Positions 9,861-21,944 of a stretch of 64,000 nucleotides of DNA are shown one piece after another (the stretch's first letter is position 1; the number at the start of each line of letters is the position of its first letter). A program made the translations under genes and the position numbers. The notes beneath the pieces are model-generated. The model saw nothing but the letters and a program-made list of their open reading frames with translations. It was not told the DNA's origin and did no database searches. The stretch covers positions 372,001 to 436,000 of the forward strand of contig AP026164.1 of NCBI GenBank assembly GCA_030295235.1, in the 5' to 3' direction. This DNA is from Fistulifera solaris (Eukaryota > Bacillariophyta > Bacillariophyceae > Naviculales > Stauroneidaceae).

Positions 9861-11214
9861 ATGGAGAAGTTTTGGGGATTATCACGCCTATTGCAAACTT
9901 CAGGTAGCAATACAACAGACGAGGGCAATATGAGCGAAACAGGAGGGAATGCACAAGATACCTACGAATTTGTGGCCTTTTTGCTGTGGTATCTTTTTCT
10001 TGTGCTTTGCTGCATCGTTCCGACGTGTTGTGCGTACCGAAGACGGCGGCTGGTGGAACGCCGGCTGGCGCAGCATCATTTTGATTTGCAGCGGTTACAG
10101 CAGCAGCAACTGAACGGGCATCCCAACTTCTTGCTGCTAGATCAGATTTCATCGTCTAACCCTCAATTGCGAAGACATAATGAGGAATACCGCCGCATCC
10201 GCAAAGAAAAAATCTCAGAATCATTGCAAGCAACGACTGTGGTGAGTATGAACTTAAAAAATATTGATTTCGGACATAAGTTTGCGAACTGAACATGATT
10301 CTAATACTGTAATGCTGCGTACAGGTGCTGATGAATAAAGATTTTGAAACGGAAACAGAACACGGTGGAATCCAGTTAGATCTTGCCACGGATGATTACT
10401 TGGGAGAGTTAGACGACTCAACAACGAGAGTGAAACTACCAGTCGGTGCCGCAAATGGAAACCGCAGTGTTTCAGGGTTGTGCGCTATTTGCTTGTGTCC
10501 CTACAGTGCCGGAGAAAAATTAACGTGGTCTCCGGAAACGTCGTGTCAGCATGCTTTTCACAAGGAGTGCATAATACAATGGCTGGCGAAAAAGAGGAAC
10601 TCAAATGTCCAGTTTGTCGACAAGATTATTGTCAACCAATTCACGTGGATGAGTCCTTTCCTGGCTCCGAAGATCTGTTTCTGGATAGTTTTGCTTTAGC
10701 ATTAAACTATGCTCGATCCCACGCATCGCGGTCATGGGCAGGCGAAGTTAGCAGAGGAAGTGGAGCCGGATCGTTCGCGTTCGGCTTTGAACCACCAGTA
10801 AGAGTTCATGTCATGGGAGGTAACAATGAATTTAGTCTTCGCGATCACAGTGAGGGGGTATCTCAGGATATTGAGATGGGCCCTGCCGTGACCTCTGAAA
10901 GCAGTAGTGCTCCACCTCCACTGATCACAGAAAGTAACGCCGGAGAAGGTGAAGTGATTGATTTATCAATCACTGCGGACATTACTGATGATCACGAACA
11001 ACAATTGGAAACGGCGACTGAAAGCTCGAATGGTGGAACCGCTATGGAAGAAGCTTTGATAGCTAATATAGATGAAGGAGTTGCTGTTGCGCGACGTCCA
11101 GACACTGCTGCGGGTGCGAATCTTGATGGCGAAGAGGGCGCGGAAAATATCACAGTAACAGATGCGGGCGGTACGAATGGGCTTGGTGAGGAAGTTTCAA
11201 GGAAAGATTCGTGA
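9861..11214 (+). CDS. Membrane RING-H2 finger protein, putative E3 ubiquitin ligase
   Basis: The ATG at 9861 opens an exon ending at 10241; intron 10242-10324 (GTGAGT...CAG). The product has one membrane segment (FVAFLLWYLFLVLCCIVPTCC, about residues 38-58), a basic and Gln-rich helix, then a RING-H2 finger: CAIC, TSCQHAFHKECIIQWL and CPVC. The second Cys pair lies in another frame; one A missing from the A5 run at 10589-10593 explains this. After the ring comes a long acidic, low-complexity tail. RING-H2 membrane proteins of this layout ubiquitinate neighbouring membrane cargo. A second gene of the same layout lies at 53655-54555. Confidence 0.82.
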
Positions 11215-11562
11215 TGATTTTTTTTAACGATGAGGTCTACTTCGTTTGGTGTTGAACTGCATTATGCACGGTATTTGGCGGTTCCTCAAAGTGAAAGAGA
11301 AGAAAAAAGTATTTCGTTCGCAATTTGCGATCTTCTTCTTTGCAATGCGCTTAGATGAGCGCTGTACCTGGTATTGGCGACATTTTCTGTTTTGTTCACA
11401 GATCACATACAGCTCACGGTTTCTTTTCACCACCTATGTGGCTGTTTTGTGGAGGTGACGGCTAGGGTACGGGTACCCGGTACTTTATGCCATGTATAAA
11501 ACTATAAGCGATGGATATGATTATTATTTTGGCTTATCGTGCTGCCTTTTAACTCTATACTT
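11215..11562. other. Intergenic, convergent 3' ends
   Basis: About 348 bases between two convergent genes. It holds GGTACC-type motifs at 11364-11376 and 11466-11485 (GGGTACGGGTACCCGGTAC) and a T-rich run just after the RING gene stop. No gene is seen. Confidence 0.4.
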
Positions 11563-14034
11563 TTAAACAATGATTCGGACTCGTTTCTCGCCAGATCTAC
11601 GCCTGTCGTTCTTGTCATACTTCATACACTCTACGTAGAGGAGGGATTCATACGGATCAGCAATTTTTAGCCTCTTCGTCAACCAAGATTGAGAAAACTC
11701 GTTATTGAAGGACCGCTTTCGTTTACCTGAATTGTAGCAGTTTAGCGACAGTTCGCTAGGATCTAAACCTTCTTTTTTCATGGCATACACCACACGAAGT
11801 GCAATATCGGAACGACGTGCTCGCCCACACACGTACAACAAACCATTATACGCCGCAAACAAATTCTTGTCTCTAGCTCGGCGCTGTGAGTCTGAATTCT
11901 TTCCGCCGTGAGTACCATGAGATAGGCAAAATGAGCGAATTTCCCCTTTCCAAGCAGAGATAGCAGCGTCGATGTTATCGCCAAAGCATCGAAATATTGC
12001 ATTTATAAAGCGGCCGTCTGCTGTAATTCCTACCCTAGTGGCTTGACGAAAAAGTTCCACAGCAACGGACGCATCCGTTTTTCCATATTGGAGAGTTGAC
12101 GCCACCAAGCAAAACGTTTGGGAATCTGGCTTCGGCAGATAATAATTCTGTCTAGTCATCGCTTCGAGAAGCGACACCGCCGCCTCTTCGCATTTTGACC
12201 CTTCCAAAAGAATGAAGCTGTCTGATTTCCGTCGGTGCGTATCTATCAACGAATCAAGGTGACGTGCGGCAGCTGAATCATTCATGCTCAGTCTCATAGA
12301 ATTGTCAGCAGCTGCGGATTCAGCAAAAGCACCCATCAGAACATTAAGTGTTCTCACCGAAGCCATGCGCATGTGTCCGTAGAATTTAAAGCAAAACCAG
12401 CAAGCGCTGGATGGGTCGGAAAAGACTTCCAAAGGCTGAGATGGCGGCACGTGCGACAACTCCAGTGCAGGCAACTTGTTGGTTAGCGAATGCATCGTAA
12501 AGCAGCTTCGAGAGTTCCTCCGATGTCCTGCACAAACCCATCATTGTTGTTGTCGTATATGCATCGGCTTTTGTAGATGACTTTTGCATCAGTCTGAATA
12601 ACTCCCACGCTTCATTGACAACGTTGGTAAGGGTAAGGTCGTCTTTCTTTTGGTATCAGATGAAGCTGCAATTTTTCTCGCAACATGTAATTGCCAATGT
12701 TTCCTGTATCCTTCTAAAAGTATGTTGAAGTGGCGCGTTCTGGGTCTTACTATCCGCATTTCTCCCGCAATAGCTGCAACAACAGAAGACAATGATGGTG
12801 CCATGTACATTTCAAATATGGCCCGAGCCGAAGCTAGTTCACCGTCTTGAATAAGCGAGACGAGGAACGCAGCGAATGCATTTGACACGATGCTTTCTGA
12901 ATTCTGCGAGACGAAACGATCCAAGAGATCCTCGACTTCCCCTATTCTCCCCGCGCGGAGTAGAGGAGGGAGGATCAAATCTAGTGTGTATTGATCGGGT
13001 AGTAAGGTGGATTGTGTTGAGACTTGATTGTCCCATAGGAAAAGCGCGTCTCGATCAGATTGTTCAGACTTGGAAGCGCTGAGAATGGCACTTAGGCGGG
13101 CATTGTAAGCAAAAATGTCAGGTTGAATGTTTTGCTTCAACATCAGGGTCCATGTGGCATCGGCAATAGTTCGGTTCATGGACGCTGCCGCGTGCATTAC
13201 GGTTGAATAGGAAACAGCGTCCGGTATGATCCCAAGGCTTGTTCTGGCATGATCGTTCGCAAGCCAGAAAAAAGCTTCATTTAGTCGGACTTCTACTCGA
13301 CCGGCGGTGTCCCTTTCTCGATGCCAACGGGGCGTCTTCTTCTCGCACAAACCAGCGAGGAACATATTGAAGCTTGTCAAACTAACTGACTTTTGTCCGG
13401 AACTGCTAGCACTGTCTTTATTCGTAACAATCGTTCCAGATCTTGTTATAAACTCTTTGAATAGCTCAAGCTTCCCCGCACGACGCAGCGCTGCACTCAA
13501 TGCATCTTGCGCCTTTACACTAGGAAGGATATCCCAGTTCAAAAATCCAGTGACCGTATAATTCCACGCTAAATCTTCCAACCCCGAGAACGCAGCCCCC
13601 CGAATTACGCGTTCCAATATAGCCTGTTCGGATGGTGATGGAGCTACGTGAGCACTGACTAGGGGTAGAGCTTGTAGCTGCCGAATCGCTTCCATCGATT
13701 CGGCCTTCGTAGATGCTTGCGCCAATTGGAATAAAACATTCACCAGCGCGTGTCCTCTGTCATCATCAAATGAAGTCTTTCTGTAAGATAGAAGCCGTTC
13801 GATGGATTGCGCGATTCGCTTCAATTGAAAATTTCTTTTGGAATAATTACTTGCCGAAGTGGAAGGATGTGCCAGGAGACATGTCGCGCGGGCATCATGA
13901 TTGAACGAGCTGACTGAAGGACAACTCGGACGGGCACTCGGACGGGTAACCAGCCGAAACGAGAGCACCTGCAGCGAAATGTGACTAAGAAAGGATATCA
14001 ACCCAAAGGGGAGCACCCAGCGTCTCGCAAGCAT
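11563..14034 (-). CDS. Pentatricopeptide repeat (PPR) protein, probably plastid
   Basis: About 820 residues from the ATG at 14034. The N-terminus is hydrophobic (LPFGLISFLSHISLQVLSF) and then rich in Arg, Ser and Pro, like a bipartite plastid presequence. The body is helical with PPR-like repeats, for example DAVSYSTVMHAAASMNRTI, DIFAYNARLSAIL and KADAYTTTTMMGLC. PPR proteins bind organelle RNA and act in its processing, editing or translation. The reading frame is broken twice, at T4 near 12648-12651 and A4 near 12420-12423 (+ strand); one extra base in each run restores a continuous PPR protein. It ends in a basic segment (DRRRSGEKRVRIIV). RNA target unknown. Confidence 0.78.
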
Positions 14035-14544
14035 CAATAATGGTCGTTGAGAAGTGCAAAACGGATTCGATCAGCTATTTCTTGCTTTACGGAAAGGGCA
14101 TGTCGAAAGCCGTCCAACGATCTTACACTATTCATAAACAGCTCGAACTGTGTGCGTTTTGGTTTTGTTTATAGGAATGGGCAACTTTGATCTTTTCTGC
14201 AACAAAGCAAATTTTATTTTCATCACTTGGGATAGCAGTAAGGATCGAGTTTTGCTACCAGGTACCGGTACCGGTACGGTACCCGCCCCGTGCACCTTGT
14301 AGTGGGAGATGTTTATTATTCGTCCGGACGAAGGACAGCGTCGTGTGTGACGTACTATGGTAAATCGACACAGTGGTACTCGTAATCTTTGTGAAATTGT
14401 AGGCCATTTCTTGACAATCACCTCACTTCCGAGCTTTTTCACACGTATTTCGGAGGTCTATTGATGTCAATCGCCAGTGCTCATTTGCACTCATCGCGCA
14501 GGGTTTTGGTAACTTTTTAGAGCTTGCTTCGAAGTCACTTCGAG
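14035..14544. other. Divergent promoter region, PPR gene and aureochrome
   Basis: About 510 bases. The main feature is a stack of overlapping GGTACC/CCGGTACC palindromes at 14255-14284. No gene is supported. Confidence 0.45.
14255..14284. repeat. Tandem ACCGGT/GGTACC palindrome stack
   Basis: Reads TACCAGGTACCGGTACCGG then TACGGTACC: several overlapping self-complementary units. It lies upstream of both the aureochrome and the PPR gene. Confidence 0.7.
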
Positions 14545-15699
14545 ATGGCTTCCGAATCTGTGGGCCGAGGCGGATTGCCGTACCAATCATCAGATCCTGT
14601 AAGAAAGCATCATCTTTTATTCATCGTCTGTTTGAACATTAAACAAAAATTTCGTCTTTTATCGATGAACAGCCTCGTTGATACTTGTTCTCGATACTCA
14701 CACTTGATTCATTGCTTGTTGTACATGATCACCAGAATGCGAGTCACACGGTTGATTTAGATGACATTTTCAATGATATTTACTACATGGACTTCTTGAA
14801 TCCGGACGGCTCCGTGAAGCAAGATGCTCTGCCAGAACCGGAAATAACAACTAGTACCACTAACAAGTCGGTGGAGAAGAAACGGTCTGCAAAAGACGCT
14901 GATTTGGATAATAGTAATAATGACGAAGAGGATTCCAAGGAGCTCACGGAAGCGCAAAAGTTGGAGAGACGCGAGCGCAACCGAGAACATGCCAAGCGCA
15001 GTCGATTGCGCAAGAAATTTTTATTGGAGAGTCTTCAGGAACAAATTCACGAATTGGAAGAGCAGATTACAGGTCTCAAAGATGCTATCAAAACCGAGAT
15101 TCCGCATCGTGCGGACGCTATCATCAAAACTGTCTGTGGCGATAAGGAGAAATATACACCACTTCCGATGCCGAGTGGCTTTGGTCCAGTGAAGACTCTT
15201 ATGGAACCCGATTTCAGACTTAGTAAGTGTATCTCGTGATTTCATCAGTGACTCGAGTATATCATTTTCTCACGATCGACGTACATTGCTTATTTCTACA
15301 GTGTCGGCGTTGTCTGGTTCTCAGCAGAACTTTGCCATTTCGGATCCGACCTTGCCCGACAACCCCATCGTCTACGTCAGCCAAGGCTTCTTAGACCTCA
15401 CCGGATACACTCTTGACCAAGTCTTGGGAAGAAACTGTCGCTTTTTGCAAGGACCGGGAACCGATCAAAATGCCGTTCAGATCATCCGAAAGGGTGTCGA
15501 GGAAGGCGTCGATACTTCGGTTTGCTTGTTGAACTACAAGGCCGATGGTACACCCTTTTGGAATCAGTTCTTTGTGGCGGCTTTGCGAGATGCCGAAAAC
15601 AATGTAGTCAATTATGTGGGTGTACAATGTGAGGTATCCAAGGCTGTTGTCGAGAAGCAAATGGCCAAGCAGAATCGCAAGATTACTGAAGGTTCTTAG
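14545..15699 (+). CDS. AUREO1: Aureochrome (bZIP-LOV blue-light receptor transcription factor)
   Basis: Three exons (14545-14598, 14736-15222, 15302-15699) give 312 residues. The bZIP basic region ERRERNREHAKRSRLRKK (about 95-113) is followed by a leucine-zipper helix (LLESLQEQIHELEEQI) and then, after a linker, a LOV domain (about 185-295). The LOV domain carries GRNCRFLQGPGTDQ with photoactive Cys226, which forms the flavin adduct, so this is the light-active type 1 class and not the flavin-less AUREO2. The bZIP-before-LOV order occurs only in stramenopiles. Blue light drives dimerisation and DNA binding, controlling the cell cycle (dsCYC2) and photoacclimation in diatoms. Which paralogue (1a, 1b, 1c) cannot be decided here. 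The frame is intact. Confidence 0.93.
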
Positions 15700-16349
15700 A
15701 CCCAAGAATATCGTCGCTCACTTCTTTCATTGTGTAAGCACATGCCGCCTTAATTGAATCTATGGTTTCTTTGTTTTAGCAAGCTTCTTTGTCGTTAACA
15801 ATTGCTGTATCACGTACAGAAACAGCTACTTTAGGCCATGAGCAGACGCATATCCGTTTTTGCCTCGATTTTGAAAGCAGATTCTATACTCATTGTTGAA
15901 AGTTTAAATAGCCAAAATCATCTACAAATAGACACAGGACTCATGAAACCATAATACGCGATTGATGGCTTGGCACGAATTCTTCAACAACCAAGCTGAG
16001 AGGCGCCAGAAAAGTGAAATGAATGGGATCTGCAAGTTCCGGGACTGCAATCGATTTGAGTCACAATTTGCCACCTCTTCACTTCAATAACCTTTAACAG
16101 TACCGGTACCTGGTAAATGCAATAAAGTGTCGCACCTCGCAACGTGCACAGCCAGGACGTTCGGTTCACTTATGTCAGACGTCATCGCTTACTTTCGCAT
16201 GCTATACTCGTATCGACGGTTTCTGAGGTCAACCGATCTTTTTGGCATTTTTGCTTTTTGGGCATCACAACAGACGCAACGACATCTCTTTCATGTCAAG
16301 TTGGATGAAGACTTGTATTTTAATTCAAGTAAAGAGAAATAACAACGCT
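15700..16349. other. Intergenic
   Basis: About 650 bases between two genes on the same strand. A CAGTACCGGTACCTGGTA motif lies at about 16098-16115. Nothing else is recognised; the second half should hold the PLGG1 promoter. Confidence 0.4.
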
Positions 16350-17942
16350 ATGAAGTTTCGCCCCCACGTGTCTCTTTTCTTGTTGCAGTCCTCCTTCTGG
16401 CGGCGGCAATTCCTGTCATCGAGTCAAAGAAGGTCTTTAACCCGACTTCTTTCGTTCCTCAAAACAGCTCGTCGAAGGTGATCAGCACTAAGCTCGAAAG
16501 ATCTAGCTTGTCTGATGTTTCTTCTCAGATTAAAACCGTTCGTGGAGGCGCCATAGATAGCAATTTAGTCAACTGCCTTGCTGGATCTGTCGTCTGCGGT
16601 GTGATTGAGCAAGCTGTCAAGAAAGGGTTGATGAAGGCGAACATCAGCTTTCCGTCATCACTCGGGGGCTGCATCTTTCTCTTCTTCTTTCTTGTTGTAG
16701 CAGATAGTATCAGTCCCTCTGCAGCAAATACGATGTACGAAGCTCTAGCTCCGGCCGCTGCATTCCTAGCGAAATGGATGGCACCGCTCTTTGTTCCAGG
16801 ACTTGTTATGCTTCCTTTGTCGCCCTCGGTCGGTGGAGGGATGGAAGTAAGTATAGTTTAAAACACGACTCCAAATATCTCACCTGTGCTGCAGTTCTTC
16901 TCAAAAATTTCTTTTTGCAATGAGTGCAGATCCTAAAAGTAATCGCGACTGTCGCAATCGGTTTCGTTTTTACTATCACGACGAGCGCCTTTTCTGTCTT
17001 GACAATTCGAAAAGCTCAAGGAACACTCATTACTACTTCTTCTGGTCCCAGTAAGGCCGTAGCATCTGGCCTTAAACCCAAACCATTTAATCAAGCCTCG
17101 TGGAGTTTCTTTTCGAAGGGCGCCCTGCTATCTGCCGTGGCGACCGTCTGGGCTTCCAAGACCAATAACTCGTTCGCCTCTCCTATTCAAACCCTGTTCC
17201 TGTCCTTGTTCACGGTAGCATCTTACATTTGGAGCGCCAATTTACCTGCGGGTTTTGTCAAAATTGTGCATCCTCTTGCCACAAGCGCGACACTAGTTCT
17301 GACTGTCATTCGAGCAGTAGCTGCTATCACCGGAAAAGAGTTTTTCGATGTCCTCCGCTCGTATAAAGTAGGATCACTCGATCCTATGAAAGCCGGTGCT
17401 GGTGATATCCTCATGTTCTTACTCGGGGCTCCCGTAGTCGGATTCGCGATTTCTGTTTACAGTAGGCGCCAACTCCTTTTAATAACCTTGTGGTTGTTCT
17501 AACATCCGTCCTTGTCGGCAGTGCAGGCAGTTTGTTTGCAACAGCTGGTTTTGTGCGATTGATATCATTGGGATCAGGGGCGGCTGCGAGACTTGTGCGA
17601 TTGTCTCTCTTAGCTAGAAATGTAACGACTGCTTTGGCCATAGCCCTCACGAACATGCTGGGCGGTGATATTTCTATTGCCGCTAGTGTCGTCTGTCTTA
17701 CAGGTATTCTAGGTGGAACGTACGGTCAAGCATTCATGGATGCGCTTGGTATCAAAGACCCCATTTGCCGCGGTATTGGTATGGGGTGCTCATCGCAGGG
17801 TCTTGGTGTAGCTGCTATTTCTGGCGAGCCGGATGCGTTCCCTTTCGCAGCAATTGCTATGGTATTGACTGCAATTACAGCAACAACGTTGGCATCTATT
17901 CCAGCTGTAAAGGAAGCTCTAATTCAAACAGCTTGCGGTTAG
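16350..17942 (+). CDS. PLGG1: Plastidal glycolate/glycerate translocator (LrgA-LrgB fusion)
   Basis: Two exons (intron 16847-16929). The start is the ATG at 16350; a signal-type hydrophobic stretch follows (AVLLLAAAIPVIESKK). The first half is an LrgA-like set of membrane helices, the second half a typical LrgB domain: NMLGGDISIAASVVCLTGI, GGTYGQAFMDALG, and GMGCSSQGLGVAAISGEP. In plants this fusion exports photorespiratory glycolate from the plastid in exchange for glycerate; the same role in the diatom plastid inner envelope is inferred. Two frame breaks at T4 runs (16375-16378 and 17477-17480) are each restored by one more T. About 500 residues. Confidence 0.85.
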
Positions 17943-18127
17943 GCTAGCTAACTTGGATCCTTGTGTGATTGTCGGCCCCAGTTGAAGGTGCTTTTCTCAA
18001 ACCGACTTATCAATAAAAGCTGTATAAATCACTTACCATTTATCATTTTGAAGCCACTTATACACCGAAAACGATTGCAGTTTGAGTTTTACAATAATTT
18101 ATCATAGAAAAGCTAGTTCGATTGGAA

Positions 18128-19258
18128 TTATCTCGGCGAGACGCATTCTAGCTTTGATCCCTGCTCAGCTATGTTCTGCCCCGCTTGTATGATATCATTC
18201 TTCAAAGCTATAAAATCGTTCGTAAGCGTCTCGAGTGAGTCATACCAAAGAAATGAATCCATTTTGAAATTGGGAAGATTAGATGTGCACGCGGTCTCCT
18301 CGTTTTCCGCAAGAGCTTCTGTGTCTGCAGTTTTCGTTTCGGTAAGTTTAACCTTATCATCATAGGCCGGGAATGGGTTCCATTGCTTCATTGCTTCCTC
18401 GATTCCCAATGCACTGCATAATTGATCACCAAATCCAAAATCACAGCCATAATCCTTGACCGTTGCTTCCACATTATTTTTCGAATATTCGAGTGCATTT
18501 GCGACCTGGTCGATTTGAGGTTGCTGCTCTTCCACAAGAGCTGCTAAGTTTTTGTAGATATCATTAGCTTGATGAATACTTTCGTTCATCCGCATCAATT
18601 CCTCTTCTCGTTCTCTCATTACCTTTTCATAGAAGTCTTCCTTCTCGTCGCTATTGTAGCTCCAACCCACTGCACCAAGGCGACTAATTTCCGCGGATTG
18701 CTTTTTCTCATAAAGAGACATGGCCATGAGAAGCGTCTTGTGACTTCTTTTAAAGTCACGATGCAGCTTCATACAGGCCGTTTGCTCGGTTCGCAATTCC
18801 TCTTCTCCCGTCGAACTCAAGCTGTTCTTCTTCATTAACAATGTCTTTTCGTAATTGTAGAGCTTTTCCCAAAGTTTATCGGTTTCTTGAGCCGAAATCA
18901 TGAGAATACGAACGCGCCACGCCGCTTCGGGTGTTTCCCCGCTACTATCCAAGAGTGCCGACAGTTCCGAAACGAGTTTTTGGTATTGTTGCGTTTCGGC
19001 AGTCAACTGAGAGTAATCTGACTTTCGTTGTAGACGTTTTCGGATTGCATCGCGCTGAATTTGCACTTGTTCAACATCGTACAGTTCTTCGTCACCCCCA
19101 TCATCTAATAACTGTTGCACTTTTCCATGCAACACAATCGATCTCGTTTTCTGGGTAAGACGAGGTGGCTCCTCGTCGTCGGGTTGCTGAACAACAATTC
19201 GTGGTATCGTTTGCTGTGCCTCCGTGGGTAGTGTTCCGCTTAAATCCTGAAACGACAT
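18128..19258 (-). CDS. t-SNARE-domain-like coiled-coil protein
   Basis: A single intact frame of 376 residues from the ATG at 19258. It is almost wholly helical. The stretch REEELMRMNESIHQANDIYK, followed by NLAALVEEQQPQIDQVANAL, matches the heptad pattern of a Qa-type t-SNARE motif, including the central Gln of the fusion layer. The usual C-terminal membrane anchor is absent: instead the motif is followed by about 120 soluble residues. The upstream helices could form an Habc-like bundle. It may act as a soluble SNARE or SNARE regulator; this is inference. No signal or lipid motif is seen. Confidence 0.72.
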   Translation of the reverse strand: MSFQDLSGTLPTEAQQTIPRIVVQQPDDEEPPRLTQKTRSIVLHGKVQQLLDDGGDEELYDVEQVQIQRDAIRKRLQRKSDYSQLTAETQQYQKLVSELSALLDSSGETPEAAWRVRILMISAQETDKLWEKLYNYEKTLLMKKNSLSSTGEEELRTEQTACMKLHRDFKRSHKTLLMAMSLYEKKQSAEISRLGAVGWSYNSDEKEDFYEKVMREREEELMRMNESIHQANDIYKNLAALVEEQQPQIDQVANALEYSKNNVEATVKDYGCDFGFGDQLCSALGIEEAMKQWNPFPAYDDKVKLTETKTADTEALAENEETACTSNLPNFKMDSFLWYDSLETLTNDFIALKNDIIQAGQNIAEQGSKLECVSPR

Positions 19259-20085
19259 GAGATCTTCTTTGTTTTATCTAAGGAAGGGAAGTGAATAACT
19301 AACAACACTACCATCAATGTATTTTTCGTCTCCTTTACAGAAGGAACTTACTACGTAATAAAAATGCACCTTTTTGCTTATTTTTTGTTATCCGCGCTTC
19401 ATGACTGAAATTAGGCGGTCGTGAAAAAGGTCGCCTACACTTGGGTATACAGTACGTAGCACACGATCCGCAACGCCGTAAGTACCAGGTATCGTGACGG
19501 GACAACAGTGGTAAAAGTAAAAGATTTTATATTGTTCGAAGTTTCAAAAGCTGATACATCTATTTCTCTTTTCATAAAGCTCGATCTTTGTAAAATTAAG
19601 TAGAACGAAAATAATGCAGCTAGCGTGCATAGACGACGACTCAGTTACAAGATAGGATTCATGATTGAAATGCGAGCCGTGGTAAAGTTAACTCCACACC
19701 CAACACCCCACATTATTTGAGTTCATTTGGTTCATGTGGAGGCTCTATCGAAATACGACGATGATGTAGACTGTAGACGAGAGGAAGATTATGAGCTCAA
19801 GAACCTTTTATCTACCTCCAGACGCCCCATACGTCTGTACGCCACTCGGTTATTTCGCTGTAGTGAGTATTAGTGCGCCCTCTAATATTTCTATTCGGAT
19901 GATGGTGATTGCGTATCGGTAAGGTTAGAGTTCATGCATCACTCGGTTACAGCGCTTCTCTGACTCATAGCACACCGATCATAACGCAAAATGATACACT
20001 TGCATTAAGGAAGCGTCACATTACTCAATCTTCAAAGGACTACTGAAGAAAGACAGCAACGAATAGCATCGTGTTTTTCAAGAGG
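19259..20085. other. Divergent intergenic region
   Basis: About 827 bases between the SNARE-like gene and the photolyase. A TACCAGGTA motif at about 19483 and an imperfect GACTG/CGGTCGTG inverted repeat near 19400-19425 are the only patterns seen. Confidence 0.4.
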
Positions 20086-21944
20086 ATGCGAAGAGAGCAT
20101 TCGACAATCTTATTTTACGTTTCGACTTTTCCCTATTTAGTAACGTTAGTCAAAATCTTTCTCTTCGGCTTTTCTTTCACTCCGGCAATACACGCCTTTC
20201 ATTCAGTCCCAAACCTGTCTTCTGCACGCTCTGTTTCTTCGTTTTCCCGAATAAAAATGATCATTAATCCCGACCCAGTACATCATATTCCGAAATCAGA
20301 ACTACCCGAGTGGTTCATTCCTTCGCGATCACGACTTCTAACCGATCCCAATTTGACTAGCAAAAGTAGTAATGCAAAAGATGGTTCGGTGGTTTACTGG
20401 ATGCAGAGAGATATGAGGGCCCGCGATAACTGGGCTCTGTGTTTAGCGTCTTATTTTGCTGCACAAAAGGGACTTCCATTGCGTGTGGTCTATGCATTCG
20501 CGCCTCCCCCAAAACGATTGGATCCGATGCCGTCATTGCAAGATCTGCCGATGACACGGCGTCACGGAAATTTCCTCTTGGGTGGTCTTGAATTAGTACA
20601 CAAAGAGCTTGAGGAAAAAAAGATACCTCTGCATTTTGTTATGGCCGAATCACACGAATCGGTGGGTGAAGAAGTTTGTCGATTGCTACTAGAGGAACTC
20701 CGTGCTTGTCTCGTTGTGAGTGACTTTTCACCCCTTCGTCAATTTCGAGAATGGATGGAACTACAGGCGACACCTTTATTGAATAACGCTGCAGTTCCAT
20801 TTTATCAAGTCGATACGCATAACATTGTTCCAGTTTGGACCGCGGCCCCGAACCGACAAGTGGGTGCTCGGACTCTACGACCCAAGATCAATAACGTTAT
20901 TAAGACGTACCTAAAAGAGTTTCCCGTGATGGCGGGAAATACTCAGGACGTGGAACTACCGAAATTTGAACGTGATGTCTATGAAGCATATTTGAAAATT
21001 GATGAAACGGTTAAAGATGTGGATTGGGCAATACCTGGGACCGATGCCGGTCTGCAACAATTTCGTAAATTCTGTCAGGTTGGTCTACCGAAATACAATG
21101 AACACCGTAACGATCCAGTACAGCCGCATATCTGTTCGAACTTGTCCGCCTGGATTAATCATGGTCATATTTCGTTCCAGCGATTGACGATGGATGTTTA
21201 CAAACTAAACAAGTATCCGACAGGCGTAGCAGGATTTGTGGAAGAAGGCGTTGTGCGACGGGAATTGTCCGATAACTATGTATACTATGAACCGAATCAC
21301 TACGATAGTTTGGACGCGGCTGCGGATTGGGCCAAAGAAAGCCTTCAGCTCCACACGGCCGACCCGCGCGAGCATCTCTACTCAACGGAAGAGCTCGAGC
21401 AAGGAAAGACACACGATGAACTTTGGAATGCGGCGCAGCTCCAGTTGGTGAGAGAAGGTGGCATGCATGGTTTCATGAGAATGTACTGGGCGAAAAAGAT
21501 TCTTGAATGGACTGAGTCACCGGAAATTGCTTTAAAAACGAGTCAATACTTCAATGACAGATATGCGCTTGACGGAAAAGATCCTAACGGATTCGTTGGA
21601 GTTGGCTGGAGTATCATGGGTATTCACGATCAAGGGTGGCAAGAAAGACCAGTTTTTGGAAAAATCAGATACATGAATTACAATGGATGCAAAAGAAAGT
21701 ACGTGGATACACCGAGACGTATCGTGTCTTGCATTTCAAAATCCCCACTCACTGTCTACGTTTCCGCGCAAATAGATTCTCGATTCCACAGTATGTCGCC
21801 CGATACGAAGGTGCTCTTCGAAACGCTGAAACCGTTCCTAGCGTAAAGGTCTTGGGGTCAAGCGCCAAGAGTTCAAAGGGAGCACCTAAGAAGCGTGTCA
21901 CGAACACCACATTGGACGTGTTTTTAAAGAAAAAGAAACATTAA
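20086..21944 (+). CDS. Class II CPD photolyase with plastid-type presequence
   Basis: Two exons (intron 21699-21775) and 593 residues. It repairs UV-made cyclobutane pyrimidine dimers using FAD and light. Class II signatures are plain: VVYWMQRDMRARDNWAL, LSAWINHGHIS, VVRRELSDNYVYY, THDELWNAAQLQLVREGGMHG, RMYWAKKILEWT, DPNGFVGVGWSIMGIHDQGW and RYMNYNGCKRKF; the last is completed only after splicing, which supports the intron. The ATG at 20086 gives a hydrophobic signal and AIHAFHSV, like a diatom plastid presequence; a second Met (MIINPDP, about 20257) could give a nuclear form. The C-terminus is Lys-rich and ends TTLDVFLKKKKH, resembling a PCNA-binding (PIP) box. Confidence 0.93.

Noticed and set aside
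10585-10600. Programmed -1 ribosomal frameshifting in the RING gene (AAAAAG) and others
   Set aside because: Slippery-site rules fit poorly, both + and - shifts occur, and unrelated housekeeping genes show the same; sequence error is simpler.
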